A DNA stretch of 64,000 bases from JAJDAT01 sp964344185 (GTDB lineage: Bacteria; Nitrospinota; Nitrospinia; Nitrospinales; JAJDAT01), in assembly GCA_964344185.1 (NCBI GenBank), contig CAYFMN010000014.1, forward strand, positions 35,142 to 99,141, written 5' to 3'. Made by a program: the position numbers and the translations under genes. How positions within the stretch are numbered: the stretch's first letter is position 1; each line of letters begins with the position of its first letter. This document shows, in pieces, positions 26,264-35,467 of the stretch. Under the pieces are notes generated by a model, which saw only the letters and a program-made list of their open reading frames with translations, did not search any database and was not told the DNA's origin.

Positions 26264-27058
26264 TCATCCGAGCCCCTGGATATTCTTCGCCTCAAACCCA
26301 TAATCATCATAGATAGTCCATCCTTCCGCCAACATCTTTTTTCCCAGTTTTTCCAAGAGAGCCGCCGGAGAATTATTGGGATCTATTTCGAGAACTTTTT
26401 TTAAATGTCTCAAAGCTTTTTTTACGTCATTGATCTCGTCACCGTAATGAGTCAGCTGGCGCGATTTATCAACTAAATCCGACGCCCATTTGTAATAGAC
26501 GTTCGCTATACACAACGGCGCGTTTTCCGAAATATATTCCGCTAAATCATCATCTGCTTTTAGCATTGGTAAACATTTCAACGCTTGCTCAAATTCATTA
26601 ATGGGATTTTCATAATCTTCAGATAATACTTTTGTAATTGAATCTTTTTCCTTATGCTCATTTAGCAAACCAATAGAACTTTTAACTACATCCGAAGAAG
26701 TTCCACCCATCAGTTTATTGTAATATAAATTACCTAAGCCAAAATGAATCACTCCGCCAAATGCATTATCTTCATCGCATTCAAGAGCGATCTGAAACTG
26801 TTCCATGGCTTCGTCATAATGCCTGAGTTCCTCTAAGGCCTCGCCCAAATTATAGTGATGAATACAATTATCTGGCTCTTCTTCAATTTGTTGCTTAAAT
26901 AATTCAATTTGAGCTTCAAGGTCAAACTCAACTTCCTCGTCGTCAAGTTCTTCCTGTAAATCTGGCTCCTCATCTTCCAGAGCTTCGTTTTCCTCAGATT
27001 CTGGGCTACTTTTCTCTTGCTCTTCCTCTTGCTCTTCTAAATTATTTTGATCGCTCAT
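26264..27058 (-). CDS. TPR protein with acidic N-terminus
   Basis: A 264-residue soluble protein. The first 50 residues are nearly all Glu/Asp/Ser (NNLEEQEEEQEKSSPESEEN). TPR helices follow from about 60 (IHHYNLGEALEELRHYDEAM then IHFGLGNLYYNKLM), and a later repeat contains VYYKWASDLVDKSR with DVKKALRHLKKVLEIDPNNS. The ATG overlaps the stop of the upstream DUF1566 gene (ATGA), so the two are translationally coupled. A scaffold role for the neighbouring proteins is likely but inferred. Confidence 0.82.
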   Translation of the reverse strand: MSDQNNLEEQEEEQEKSSPESEENEALEDEEPDLQEELDDEEVEFDLEAQIELFKQQIEEEPDNCIHHYNLGEALEELRHYDEAMEQFQIALECDEDNAFGGVIHFGLGNLYYNKLMGGTSSDVVKSSIGLLNEHKEKDSITKVLSEDYENPINEFEQALKCLPMLKADDDLAEYISENAPLCIANVYYKWASDLVDKSRQLTHYGDEINDVKKALRHLKKVLEIDPNNSPAALLEKLGKKMLAEGWTIYDDYGFEAKNIQGLG

Positions 27059-27672
27059 TTTGAGACTGACTTATTAGTTATAGTTCTCACAGGACGTATT
27101 ACAGTTAATGATTGCATAATACCCCCCTTAAGGCTCAGGTATGCTTGTCCTCTAATAAAGTTAAAACCGTACGCATATTTCTCTTTATATTCCTCGCTAG
27201 TCCAAAAACAACAACTCGTATCGCCGAAAATAGGATCAATGTGCACTACGTTTTCTGTCCAATAATATTTCCATGGAACTTCTTTTTCCTCTTCGTATAG
27301 AGATCTTAATTCTTTTTTTAGCGGTAAACGCCAATCTGAATGATCTGCAAACTTTTTATCATTCATCTCTTTAATATATTTTTGCGCATCGTGCCAATTT
27401 AACCACTTTTTTCTTTCTTGGTATGAATCCCGGGCTTTCCACATCAAGTTTTCTTTGTGGTCCGTTACTGTTCCATCGCCATTATCCGTAAACCTTTCGG
27501 GCAAAGGAGTTCCATCTGGACCTAATTTGGGTTTCGAGGGTTTGACTTCTACTTTATGCCCATAATAGTACCCTTCGTCGCCAAAGGCGACTGTTCCTAC
27601 CCCTCCAAAACACAAAACCATAGTTAGGGCAAGCAAATATACGATAAAAAGTCTAAATTGTATATTTTTCAA
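27055..27672 (-). CDS. Exported DUF1566 protein
   Basis: A 205-residue protein and the only DUF1566 copy here with a signal peptide (hydrophobic LFIVYLLALTMVLCFGG, cleavage near AFG-D). The mature part has a Lys/Pro linker, then RFTDNGDGTVTDHKENLMWK, WLNWHDAQKYIKEMNDKK, FADHSDWRLPLKKELRSLY, IDPIFGDTSCCFWTSEE and VIRPVRTI. An adjacent cysteine pair (CC) at the WTSE strand is unusual. It lies 39 bases after the NHL gene and overlaps the next gene by four bases. Confidence 0.85.
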   Translation of the reverse strand: MKNIQFRLFIVYLLALTMVLCFGGVGTVAFGDEGYYYGHKVEVKPSKPKLGPDGTPLPERFTDNGDGTVTDHKENLMWKARDSYQERKKWLNWHDAQKYIKEMNDKKFADHSDWRLPLKKELRSLYEEEKEVPWKYYWTENVVHIDPIFGDTSCCFWTSEEYKEKYAYGFNFIRGQAYLSLKGGIMQSLTVIRPVRTITNKSVSK

Positions 27673-27711
27673 AATACCTCTGGAATATAATTTTCCATAT
27701 TGACAAAAAAC

Positions 27712-28704
27712 TTATTCGTCTTTTGGAGCCCAATCTGGCTCCCAAGTAAGGCAAATTCCTGCGGGATCCTTCAGTTGTCCAGGTTCTCTTCCAATTGACC
27801 CCCACTTACCAACAAAATTAAACTCTTTATCCAACTTCTGAATCCGGTTATTAAGCGTATCCACTACAAATAGAAAACCATATGGGTCCTGGGCCAAACA
27901 CATCGGACAGTTAAACTGTCCTTCACGTTTACCAAGCTCTCCAAAACTTGCAATAAAATTTCCCTCATTATCAAAAACCTGACAACGATTTTGACTTTTC
28001 TCCGAAACAATTATTGTGCCATCTTTACGCACCACAATGCCATTCGGAAAATTGAAAAACCCTTCCTCAAAACCATATTGTCCAAATTTTGAAACATACT
28101 GGCCGTCTTCGTTAAAAATCTGAACACGCTGGTTGTCTCTATCCGCCACATAAATATTTCCTTCACGATCTAAAGCAACGCCTGTAGGGTATTTTAGAAA
28201 ACCGTCAAAATCTCCAGAAAACCCAAAACCTAAAAGAAATTCTCCATCATCGTCAAAACGTTTAAAGCAATGGTTTGCCGTATCAGCTACAAGAATGGTT
28301 CCAGCAGCCTCTACCACTATGCCTTCTGGCATATAAAACTTGTCCGGCCCCCAACCTTCTTGCCCAAACTCCAAAAGAAAATTTCCTTCCTCGTCGAACT
28401 TTTGTATCCGATGACACCCCGTATCGGCAACCCAAATATTACCATACGAGTCGACGGCAACTCCCATTGGGGTTTTAAACTCTCCAGGATTATAAGGAGC
28501 GCGCGTACCGGCTGGTCGGCCAAATTGCATTAAAAACTTCCCATTTCCGTCGAATTTTTGAATACGATTATTTCCTGCATCGGCCACCCAAACATATAAT
28601 TTAGAATGGTCGACAACCGGTATTTCCTCGGGTAAAGCCTCTTCTACCTCAACTAGTTCCTGCCCAATCTCTAACTCTTCTGTTTCAGTTTTTTCTTTTT
28701 CCAT
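27712..28704 (-). CDS. NHL-repeat beta-propeller protein
   Basis: A 330-residue protein made of about six NHL repeats of 45-50 residues, each with the pattern V-A-D-x-x-N-x-R-I-Q-x-F and GNFLLEFGQ-like ends: YVWVADAGNNRIQKFDGNGK, IWVADTGCHRIQKFDEEG, ILVADTANHCFKRFDDDG, IYVADRDNQRVQIFNEDG, IIVSEKSQNRCQVFDNEG and LFVVDTLNNRIQKLDKEF. The N-terminus is acidic (KEKTETEELEIGQELVEVEE) without a signal peptide. Propellers of this type bind protein or RNA. First gene of a four-gene set with DUF1566, TPR and LRR genes. Confidence 0.92.
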   Translation of the reverse strand: MEKEKTETEELEIGQELVEVEEALPEEIPVVDHSKLYVWVADAGNNRIQKFDGNGKFLMQFGRPAGTRAPYNPGEFKTPMGVAVDSYGNIWVADTGCHRIQKFDEEGNFLLEFGQEGWGPDKFYMPEGIVVEAAGTILVADTANHCFKRFDDDGEFLLGFGFSGDFDGFLKYPTGVALDREGNIYVADRDNQRVQIFNEDGQYVSKFGQYGFEEGFFNFPNGIVVRKDGTIIVSEKSQNRCQVFDNEGNFIASFGELGKREGQFNCPMCLAQDPYGFLFVVDTLNNRIQKLDKEFNFVGKWGSIGREPGQLKDPAGICLTWEPDWAPKDE

Positions 28705-28930
28705 TTTTCTCAGGCAATAATTATTAATAAAAATATATAGGAATTTTTTTAACTGAGGGAAATAAGGACAGCATAAACCGCCCAGGAAGGAAAACTCTTG
28801 GAGGTTTCAGGAAATAGTCAAAAATAAACGCAACTATAACCACGGCAATTTAATTTCGCATGATATTCAATCAACTTTTCGCGAAATAGCCACCCTCCAA
28901 GCAGTTCAAAACTCAATAAACAAATATTAG

Positions 28931-29557
28931 TTATTTAATCTGGAAATTTTTTACATCTAAAATCTGGTATTCAAAATCGCAAACCTTTTGAAAATCAAGC
29001 AGTCTTTCATTCCAATTTTCTTTGAATGTATCCAGGTTTTCCATTTTAGGCTTTTTTTTCATAAGCTTAACTTCCTTAAAAAGCGGCTTTACCAAATTCT
29101 TATGAACCTGTTGGAGACAGTTTCTCAATTTCACAACACATTCTTTGGTAACTTGCTCACGTGTAACCCCATCAACTTTTTCCAATAGTCTTAAGAAACT
29201 TTGGATGGTAACTAATTGGGTCGTATAACTCTCAACCAAACGATGATCATATTTCAGACCACAGTCGATGTATGAAGGCATCAAAAACATACCTAAATGA
29301 TGATCAAATTTTATAGTTAAATTAATTAGCTTTTGAAGATAATCGGCTTCTCTAGCGTCCTCGTCTTCGTCCTCTTCACCCTCTTCAAGTTCTTGAGCCG
29401 CTTTTACCTTTTCAAGCTCTAGTTCTTTTTTAATTTTCTCCAACTCGCTAAGATCGGCCACCCCGCCTTCTTTAGAGGAGTCTCCTCTAAGGGATTCTTC
29501 ATCGCCTTCGGCTTCGGTTCCTGATTGTTCTGCCGGATTAGTTTCTTTTTCGCTCAA
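28931..29557 (-). CDS. Unknown acidic/helical protein
   Basis: A 208-residue soluble protein. The start is TTG 29557, supported by a GAGGAG site 8 bases upstream. Residues 1-70 are highly acidic with a coiled-coil stretch (LEKIKKELELEKVKAAQELE). The remaining 140 residues are a helical domain with TIKFDHHLGMFLMPSYIDCG and VVKLRNCLQQVHKNLVKPLF. No family recognised. It shares the acidic-tail style of its operon neighbours. The 28705-28930 gap downstream shows no clear gene or strong promoter. Confidence 0.65.
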   Translation of the reverse strand: MSEKETNPAEQSGTEAEGDEESLRGDSSKEGGVADLSELEKIKKELELEKVKAAQELEEGEEDEDEDAREADYLQKLINLTIKFDHHLGMFLMPSYIDCGLKYDHRLVESYTTQLVTIQSFLRLLEKVDGVTREQVTKECVVKLRNCLQQVHKNLVKPLFKEVKLMKKKPKMENLDTFKENWNERLLDFQKVCDFEYQILDVKNFQIK

Positions 29558-29740
29558 TGGATTAGCTCCTCAAAATACCCAGTTTAACACTGGGCAATAA
29601 ATTGAAATTTCTTTCAGGTCTGATTATGTGAATTTTGGAGTATATTATTTTAGCTCAATAGTGTCAAGGTTTTGTAAATGGAGAGCTAACCCAGGTAAAC
29701 ACAAAGAGGAGTTATTTTTGAAGTGGGGAGAAACAAACTT

Positions 29741-29776
29741 AAAGCCTCCTAAAACGAAAATACTTAAGGAGGCTTT
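29741..29776 (-). terminator. Hairpin terminator after nrdJ
   Basis: AAAGCCTCCT (29741-29750) pairs perfectly with AGGAGGCTTT (29767-29776), loop of 16 bases, about 30 bases beyond the nrdJ stop. The following minus-strand bases (AAGTTTGTTTC) are only moderately U-rich. Confidence 0.65.
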
Positions 29777-29806
29777 ATATAAAGGATTGATACAACTAGT
29801 CAAATA

Positions 29807-32800
29807 TTAAGAACAACCGGAAGTTGCGCCGCAAGATAAGCATTTCAAGCAAGTTCCATTACGCACAAGGGTCATCTGACCGCACTCATTACAGGGGTCT
29901 CCTTCATATCCTTTCATCCTAGCTATCTCAAAAGCCGAAACCTTTGGCTGAGCTAATCCTACAGCGGCATCCTGTTTTTGCAATGAAGCTCCATTTCCAT
30001 TTCCATTAGTTTTCGGAGCTACCTTCGGAGCCCCTGAAACTGTTTTTGTTTTTTCAATGGCAACATTCGACTCTTGCGCAGATTCGGTAACTGGCTCGTC
30101 ATCTTCGGGGCTACACTCAGAATCTTTTTGGATGGCATCCGCGCGTAAATCTTCAGGAGTAACTTGGGATAAATCATTACGATCCAAATAAGAAATTGCA
30201 AGATCTCGAAAAATATAATCAATAATAGATGTCGACATACTTATATTTTTATTACCCGAAACAATTCCGTTTGGTTCAAAACGAGTAAATACAAAAGCGT
30301 CAACAAATTCCTCTAAAGGAACGCCATGTTGAAGTCCCAAAGAAATTGAAATTGCAAAGCAGTTCATAAGACTACGGAAAGCGGCTCCTTCTTTATGCAT
30401 ATCGATGAAAATCTCGCCTAAACTTCCATCTTCATAATCGCCAGTTCGTAAATATACTTTATGACCGCCTATCATAGCTTTCTGCGTATATCCCTTTCGA
30501 CGATAAGGAAGCTTTTTCCGGTACCCCATTTGATGAACCACTCTTTCCGCAACCGCAAGGGCGGGAGATTTTTTTTCAGTCAGGCCTTCATCCTCAGTTT
30601 GGATCATTTTAAAATCTTGATCAGTCACACTATTTAGAGGCTGACTCAACTTAGACCCATCTCTATAAATTGCGGTTCCTTTAAGCATAAGTTTCCAGGA
30701 AAGAATATGCGCTTTCTTAACGTCTTCAATTGATGATTCAGACGGCATATTGATAGTCTTCGAAATAGCTCCGGAGATAAAAGGCTGAGCGGCGGCCATC
30801 ATGCGAATATGCGCTTCATGCGGTATAAAACGTTTTCCATATTTGCCGCATTTATTCGCGCAATCAAATACTGGGTAATGCTCCTCTTTAAGATTGGGCG
30901 CGCCTTCAATTGTCATTGTTCCGCAAATTGCATCATTAGCCTTAGAAATTTCTTCGGAAGAAAAACCAATAAATTCTAAAAAGTTAAATGTGGGAGATTC
31001 TAATTGAGCTTCCGTTATACCAAACGTAGATTTACAAAACTCTTCTCCAAGCGTGAATTTGTTAAACGCAAAAGCAATATCAAAAACCTTGGGTAACTCC
31101 GCTTCAATTTTATCTAAAATTTTATCGCTGAATCCCCTCTTCTTCAAAGATTCTCGATTAATGAATGGAGTGTCGCTTAAACTCCCAGATCCGACGCAAT
31201 ATTTTACTATTTCTTCCGCCTCTTCCTCATTGTAGCCAAGACGATTAAGAGCTGCTGGAACGGACTGGTTAATGATTTTAAAATATCCACCGCCAGCAAG
31301 CTTTTTGAACTTAACCAAAGCATAATCCGGCTCAATGCCTGTGGTATCGCAATCCATTAACAAGCCGATTGTTCCTGTCGGCGCAATACAGGTTACTTGA
31401 GCATTTCGAAAACCAAATCGTTCGCCTTTATCCAGAACATCGTCCCATTCTTTTTTCGCAGCTTTTAAAAGAACTTCCTGACAAAACTCAGGCTTAATCC
31501 CTCTTGGAAAAACAGTAAGCCCCTCATATTCCTGCTCCGGAGCATTATGCGAAGCCCTTCTATGGTTTCGCATTACTTTCAACATATGATTTTTATTCGA
31601 TTCATACCCTGAAAAAGCTCCCAATTCTCTAGCCATATCCGCGGACATCGAATAAGAAGCGCCCGTCAACAAAGCAGTTATAGCTCCAGAAATAGATCGG
31701 GCTTCTTCCGAATCATAAGGCACACCGGAAACCATCAGCAAAGCTCCAAGATTAGCGTAACCTAACCCCAGGGTTCTATAATCAAAACTTTTTTCAGCAA
31801 TAGCCTTATTGGGGAATTGAGCCATAGCCACTGAAATTTCCAGAGTCAATGTCCAAAGTCTGCAAGCGTGTCTAAAGTTGTGAATAGCAAACCTGCCATT
31901 TTTCGTATCGTAAAATTTAATCAAGTTTATTGAGGCTAAATTACAGGCAGTATTATCAAGGAACATATACTCCGAACATGGATTGGACGCGCGGATTCGA
32001 CCGCCTTCGGGACATGTGTGCCATTCATTGATGGTAGTATCAAATTGAAGCCCAGGGTCGGCGCTAGACCAGGCAGATTCGTTTATTTTTTCCCATAAGC
32101 CGCTTGCGGAAACTGTCTTATTAACTTTTCCATCGACTCGATTTAGTAAATTCCAATCGCCGCCGCATTCTTCAGCCCTCAAAAACTCATTTGTAAGTCG
32201 AATCGAATTATTTGAATTTTGACCGGAAACCGTAGCGTAAGCTTCTGAGTTCCAATTGATATCGTACTCCTCAAACTCAATATCTTTAACGCCTTGCTTG
32301 GCTAGTTGAATAACTCTATAAATATAGTTTTCTGGAATACAATCGTCTAATCCTTGCTTAACAGCTTTCCGCAAATCTCGGTTCTTTAACAAATCAAAAC
32401 GCATCGCCTGATCTTCTTCAGCCCAGCAAGCCTTAATAATTTGTTTCAACCTTTTCTGCGTTATTTTGCTGCCCGCAACCAAGGCCGCTACTTTTCTTTC
32501 TTCCTTTACCTTCCACTCGATGAACTCTTCAATATCGGGATGGTCAATATCCAAAGTCACCATCTTTGCAGCTCTTCGCGTAGTTCCTCCAGATTTTATT
32601 GCGCCTGCCGCTCTATCCCCGATCTTTAAGAAGCTCATCAATCCAGAAGATTTACCGCCGCCGGAAAGAGGCTCCCCCTCGCCGCGGAGGCTGGAAAAGT
32701 TGGTGCCGCTACCAGAACCGTACTTAAATAAACGAGCTTCTTGGCGCCACAAATCCATTATGCCGCCTTCATTTACCAAGTTGTCTTCGACCGACAAAAT

Positions 32801-33400
32801 AAAACAAGCATGAGGTTGAGGTCTTTCATAAGCTGATTGGGATTGAACCACCTTAGAGGCGTCCGAATCATAGTAATAGTGACCTTGGGCTGGCCCTTCT
32901 ATCCCATAAGCCCAATTTAAACCCGTATTAAACCATTGAGGCGAGTTTGGAGCCGCTAGTTGCCCCGCCAGCTGAAAACACATTTCATCGAAATATATCT
33001 GAGCGGACTCCTCATCCTCAAAATAGTTATTTTTCCATCCCCAATAAGTCCAACACCCCGCTAACCTTTTAAAAACCTGCCTTGCATCTGTTTCACCGCC
33101 ATACTGGCTATTTTTTGGTAATTGATTTAAAGCTACAAAATCTGGAACCGATGGACACAGCCATTCCGGAACGCCATCTTCAAGTTTCTTTTTCAAATTA
33201 TGGGGAATCCCAGCTTTCCGAAAATATTTCTGGGCCATAATATCCACCGCAACTTGCGACCAAAAATCCGGAGCAATGACTTCCTTCATCTCAGAAACGG
33301 TAGAACCATCCGTGTTTGTAATTTTGGAAGTACGCTCTACAAAGTTAAAAGCTTCAAATGGGTCTTTCAGGTTTTTGGTAAATATACGGATAATTTTCAT
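29807..33400 (-). CDS. nrdJ: Adenosylcobalamin-dependent ribonucleotide reductase (class II)
   Basis: Reduces ribonucleotides to deoxyribonucleotides with vitamin B12 as radical source, independent of oxygen. The 1197-residue protein shows PHACFILSVED, the NPCSEYMFLDNTACNL active-site region, APTGTIGLLMDCDTTGIEPD, and a long C-terminal extension. The end carries a zinc-like cysteine cluster (CNECGQMT, CLKCLSC) and a terminal ATSGCS. These belong to the large bacterial NrdJ subgroup. It is single-gene, controlled by the promoter and NrdR boxes at 33481-33534. Confidence 0.97.
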   Translation of the reverse strand: MKIIRIFTKNLKDPFEAFNFVERTSKITNTDGSTVSEMKEVIAPDFWSQVAVDIMAQKYFRKAGIPHNLKKKLEDGVPEWLCPSVPDFVALNQLPKNSQYGGETDARQVFKRLAGCWTYWGWKNNYFEDEESAQIYFDEMCFQLAGQLAAPNSPQWFNTGLNWAYGIEGPAQGHYYYDSDASKVVQSQSAYERPQPHACFILSVEDNLVNEGGIMDLWRQEARLFKYGSGSGTNFSSLRGEGEPLSGGGKSSGLMSFLKIGDRAAGAIKSGGTTRRAAKMVTLDIDHPDIEEFIEWKVKEERKVAALVAGSKITQKRLKQIIKACWAEEDQAMRFDLLKNRDLRKAVKQGLDDCIPENYIYRVIQLAKQGVKDIEFEEYDINWNSEAYATVSGQNSNNSIRLTNEFLRAEECGGDWNLLNRVDGKVNKTVSASGLWEKINESAWSSADPGLQFDTTINEWHTCPEGGRIRASNPCSEYMFLDNTACNLASINLIKFYDTKNGRFAIHNFRHACRLWTLTLEISVAMAQFPNKAIAEKSFDYRTLGLGYANLGALLMVSGVPYDSEEARSISGAITALLTGASYSMSADMARELGAFSGYESNKNHMLKVMRNHRRASHNAPEQEYEGLTVFPRGIKPEFCQEVLLKAAKKEWDDVLDKGERFGFRNAQVTCIAPTGTIGLLMDCDTTGIEPDYALVKFKKLAGGGYFKIINQSVPAALNRLGYNEEEAEEIVKYCVGSGSLSDTPFINRESLKKRGFSDKILDKIEAELPKVFDIAFAFNKFTLGEEFCKSTFGITEAQLESPTFNFLEFIGFSSEEISKANDAICGTMTIEGAPNLKEEHYPVFDCANKCGKYGKRFIPHEAHIRMMAAAQPFISGAISKTINMPSESSIEDVKKAHILSWKLMLKGTAIYRDGSKLSQPLNSVTDQDFKMIQTEDEGLTEKKSPALAVAERVVHQMGYRKKLPYRRKGYTQKAMIGGHKVYLRTGDYEDGSLGEIFIDMHKEGAAFRSLMNCFAISISLGLQHGVPLEEFVDAFVFTRFEPNGIVSGNKNISMSTSIIDYIFRDLAISYLDRNDLSQVTPEDLRADAIQKDSECSPEDDEPVTESAQESNVAIEKTKTVSGAPKVAPKTNGNGNGASLQKQDAAVGLAQPKVSAFEIARMKGYEGDPCNECGQMTLVRNGTCLKCLSCGATSGCS

Positions 33401-33480
33401 AGCTTTTGGACAAATATTGGTATAGGTTTAAATTTTTATTTTTTTGATCAAATTTACATAAAACTTTAAATAATTAAGAG

Positions 33481-33528
33481 CAACAATATTTTGTGCCCAC
33501 CATCCAAGATAAACACAATATATTGGGT
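33481..33528 (-). promoter_or_regulatory. Pair of NrdR boxes upstream of nrdJ
   Basis: Two 16-base sites match the NrdR consensus (acaCwAtATaTwGtgt): ACACAATATATTGGGT (33513-33528) with one or two mismatches, and CAACAATATTTTGTGC (33481-33496). They are offset by exactly 32 bases (16 between them), the three-turn spacing characteristic of NrdR operators. The first fills the spacer of the nrdJ promoter, so binding should block transcription. Elsewhere the 33401-33733 gap is A/T runs with no gene. Confidence 0.82.
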
Positions 33529-33534
33529 TGTCAA
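33506..33534 (-). promoter_or_regulatory. sigma-70 promoter for nrdJ
   Basis: Minus strand TTGACA (33534-33529, perfect), 17-base spacer, TATCTT (33511-33506). It drives nrdJ with a leader of roughly 100 bases. Confidence 0.75.
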
Positions 33535-33733
33535 TGACTTTTTACTCAAAAAAAATCTTGACTTTGAGAGGAACCAAATCTAATAAGGCTTCCCAGCAAA
33601 AAAAAAATTTAAAGATGTTTTTTTTTAAAAAAAAGTGAGAGCAAAAACCTAAAAATCAAAACAAAAAGGTTACCAACGCGGCCAATAACATACTGATTAA
33701 ATGGAACTTATACTTATTTTAAGATAATGACGT

Positions 33734-35176
33734 TTAATTCTCTAGAATTTGGATTTTAAGCTTTCCCATAAACTCTAAAAGCTTTAAAGGTCCAGTCTCA
33801 TCCCCGTTAGTCAGTTTAATATGGGTCGCATCGGCGACAGCTTGACCTAGCGTAGGGTCCAACGACCTCCATTGGTCAATGTAAACTTCAGGCCAGGCGT
33901 GGTAAGCAAAGCCTTTGAATTCACTGGAGTATACTAATCCATTAACCACTATGGCCGGTATTCCTGCCGCCCGCGCTAAAGCGACAAACAAGTTGGTGTG
34001 AGATTGACACTCGCCCTTTCTCTTTTGCAAAGCGTCTAAAGCTGAAACAGAATCTTCTAAAACTTTATCTAAATTCTTATAAACCCAATCATTGATTTCT
34101 AAAGCAATTCTCCAAGGGGTCCAATCTTTTTGCACAATTTCACGTAACAATGCTTTAATCATTGGATGGTTATGCTGAATCTCCGCTGTTTCCTCTAACG
34201 TTTTTGGATCTATCGTTTCTTTTTCTAATCTTTTGATAACAAAGGGGCTTTCAGGTTCAGTCTTTATCATTAAAACTGACGCGAATGTTTTATCTGGGCG
34301 CGTTTCAGTTTTTATTATCTTTTGTCGATGGTCCTGAGGAATGGAAGACGGTCCTAAAAGATTACTTAACTTTACTTTGAGGTGTTTTTTAGAAAAAGGG
34401 AAGCGGATCAATTTTTGTGGCTTGATTACACTCAAGGTAATAAGGCTTGAAGCTGAAAACGAATGATTGCCCATATCTTGGGCTTTTTCTTTCGTTTCTA
34501 AAAAAGATTCAAAACCATCCGCCGATATTTCTTTTAAGACCTTACCCCCCTGAGTAACCCAAGTCTTAACTTCCATTCCACCAATGTTTTGCTTCAAAAT
34601 ATAAGCTTCTTCATCAATACCTCTGATATTTAAGGTTTCTTTCCCAATGGTTTGAAACTTAGCTTTGGAATAAGCTCTAAAAGCTTCCATAAAAACAGGC
34701 AACCTCCCTTCTTTACCAACCTCTAATCCATTGGTAAGAACCTTTAATAAAAATGAAGACGAAAGAGCGCTATTTTCCTTATAAGGCACGGTTTTCTTTT
34801 TCTTAAAACCCTTTGTTGAAACTGTTAAAACCAAGCGGCCATTTTCTAACCTACCTTGCGTTTGATGGCGAGTGCCCATTACCTCTTGCAGAAGGTAAAA
34901 ACTCTCAGGCTCCAAATCTCTTTTTAAAATTGTCTCTTGTATGAAAGAAGTAGTTTGATCAACACCGCCAACATTAATTCGAAAAAACACTTTAGATTTT
35001 ATTTGAATCGTATCTGACAAGTTTTTAAGAGAATAACTGGAAAAACCTAACTTCCGACCTTTGAAATATATTCCCGACCAACCTTCCTGATCCGGAAACA
35101 GTGGAGAAGCAAAAATGCTTGTATTCCAAAGAAAAACAAAGATATTGACCAATACGCAGTGCGCAAATCGCTTCAT
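33734..35176 (-). CDS. Exported transglutaminase-like protein
   Basis: A 480-residue protein exported by a signal peptide (FAHCVLVNIFVFLWNTSIFA). ATG 35176 was preferred over an upstream TTG. The large N-terminal part (about 25-330) is a beta-rich unknown domain. The transglutaminase core is at about 370-460: Cys in KRKGECQSHTNLFVALARAAG, His in FAYHAWPEVYID and Asp in WRSLDPTLGQ, a complete triad. Family members act as proteases or cross-linkers; the substrate is unknown. It is divergent from guaB. Confidence 0.85.
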   Translation of the reverse strand: MKRFAHCVLVNIFVFLWNTSIFASPLFPDQEGWSGIYFKGRKLGFSSYSLKNLSDTIQIKSKVFFRINVGGVDQTTSFIQETILKRDLEPESFYLLQEVMGTRHQTQGRLENGRLVLTVSTKGFKKKKTVPYKENSALSSSFLLKVLTNGLEVGKEGRLPVFMEAFRAYSKAKFQTIGKETLNIRGIDEEAYILKQNIGGMEVKTWVTQGGKVLKEISADGFESFLETKEKAQDMGNHSFSASSLITLSVIKPQKLIRFPFSKKHLKVKLSNLLGPSSIPQDHRQKIIKTETRPDKTFASVLMIKTEPESPFVIKRLEKETIDPKTLEETAEIQHNHPMIKALLREIVQKDWTPWRIALEINDWVYKNLDKVLEDSVSALDALQKRKGECQSHTNLFVALARAAGIPAIVVNGLVYSSEFKGFAYHAWPEVYIDQWRSLDPTLGQAVADATHIKLTNGDETGPLKLLEFMGKLKIQILEN

Positions 35177-35318
35177 AATTATTACCAATAAAAATTAACT
35201 CTAAAATTCTTAGCCCGAACAAAAAAGCTTTTGATCACAATAGCTTATCAAAATAACCCTTCATAATGTTATAAAAACCAAATTATAAATAGACAATCAC
35301 GTGGTAAGATTACTTCTC

Positions 35319-35350
35319 TTAAGCGTTTCTTATGATTTCGCTTAAACGCT
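35319..35350 (+). promoter_or_regulatory. Alternative hairpins in the guaB leader
   Basis: TTAAGCG (35319-35325) pairs with CGCTTAA (35339-35345). Overlapping this, AGCGTTT (35322-35328) pairs with AAACGCT (35344-35350), so only one can form at a time. About 120 bases upstream of guaB; could be an attenuator or an operator palindrome. Nothing else identifiable in 35177-35467. Confidence 0.3.
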
Positions 35351-35467
35351 AATTCCTTTTCTATTTTTCGGCGAAAATTTTATGAAACGGAATTCCTAAG
35401 GACATGATAATATAAAAACGTTTTATTAAATATTTCGCTAATTCTTTTCGCTTCCGCTCTACCTGCT

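Noticed and set aside
19390..27672. Diversity-generating retroelement acting on DUF1566 genes
   Set aside because: DUF1566 folds are among recalled retroelement targets, but I found no reverse transcriptase and no near-identical template/variable repeat pair in the window.
28862..28875. Short sequence shared with the structured element near 17507
   Set aside because: A 13-base match is expected by chance in an AT-rich 64 kb window; no flanking similarity.
29628..29810. Sixty-residue plus-strand reading frame
   Set aside because: It runs through the nrdJ terminator hairpin and has no protein-like features.
33401..33733. Cobalamin riboswitch upstream of nrdJ
   Set aside because: No B12 box or multi-stem core is visible; the region is A/T runs plus NrdR boxes and a promoter.
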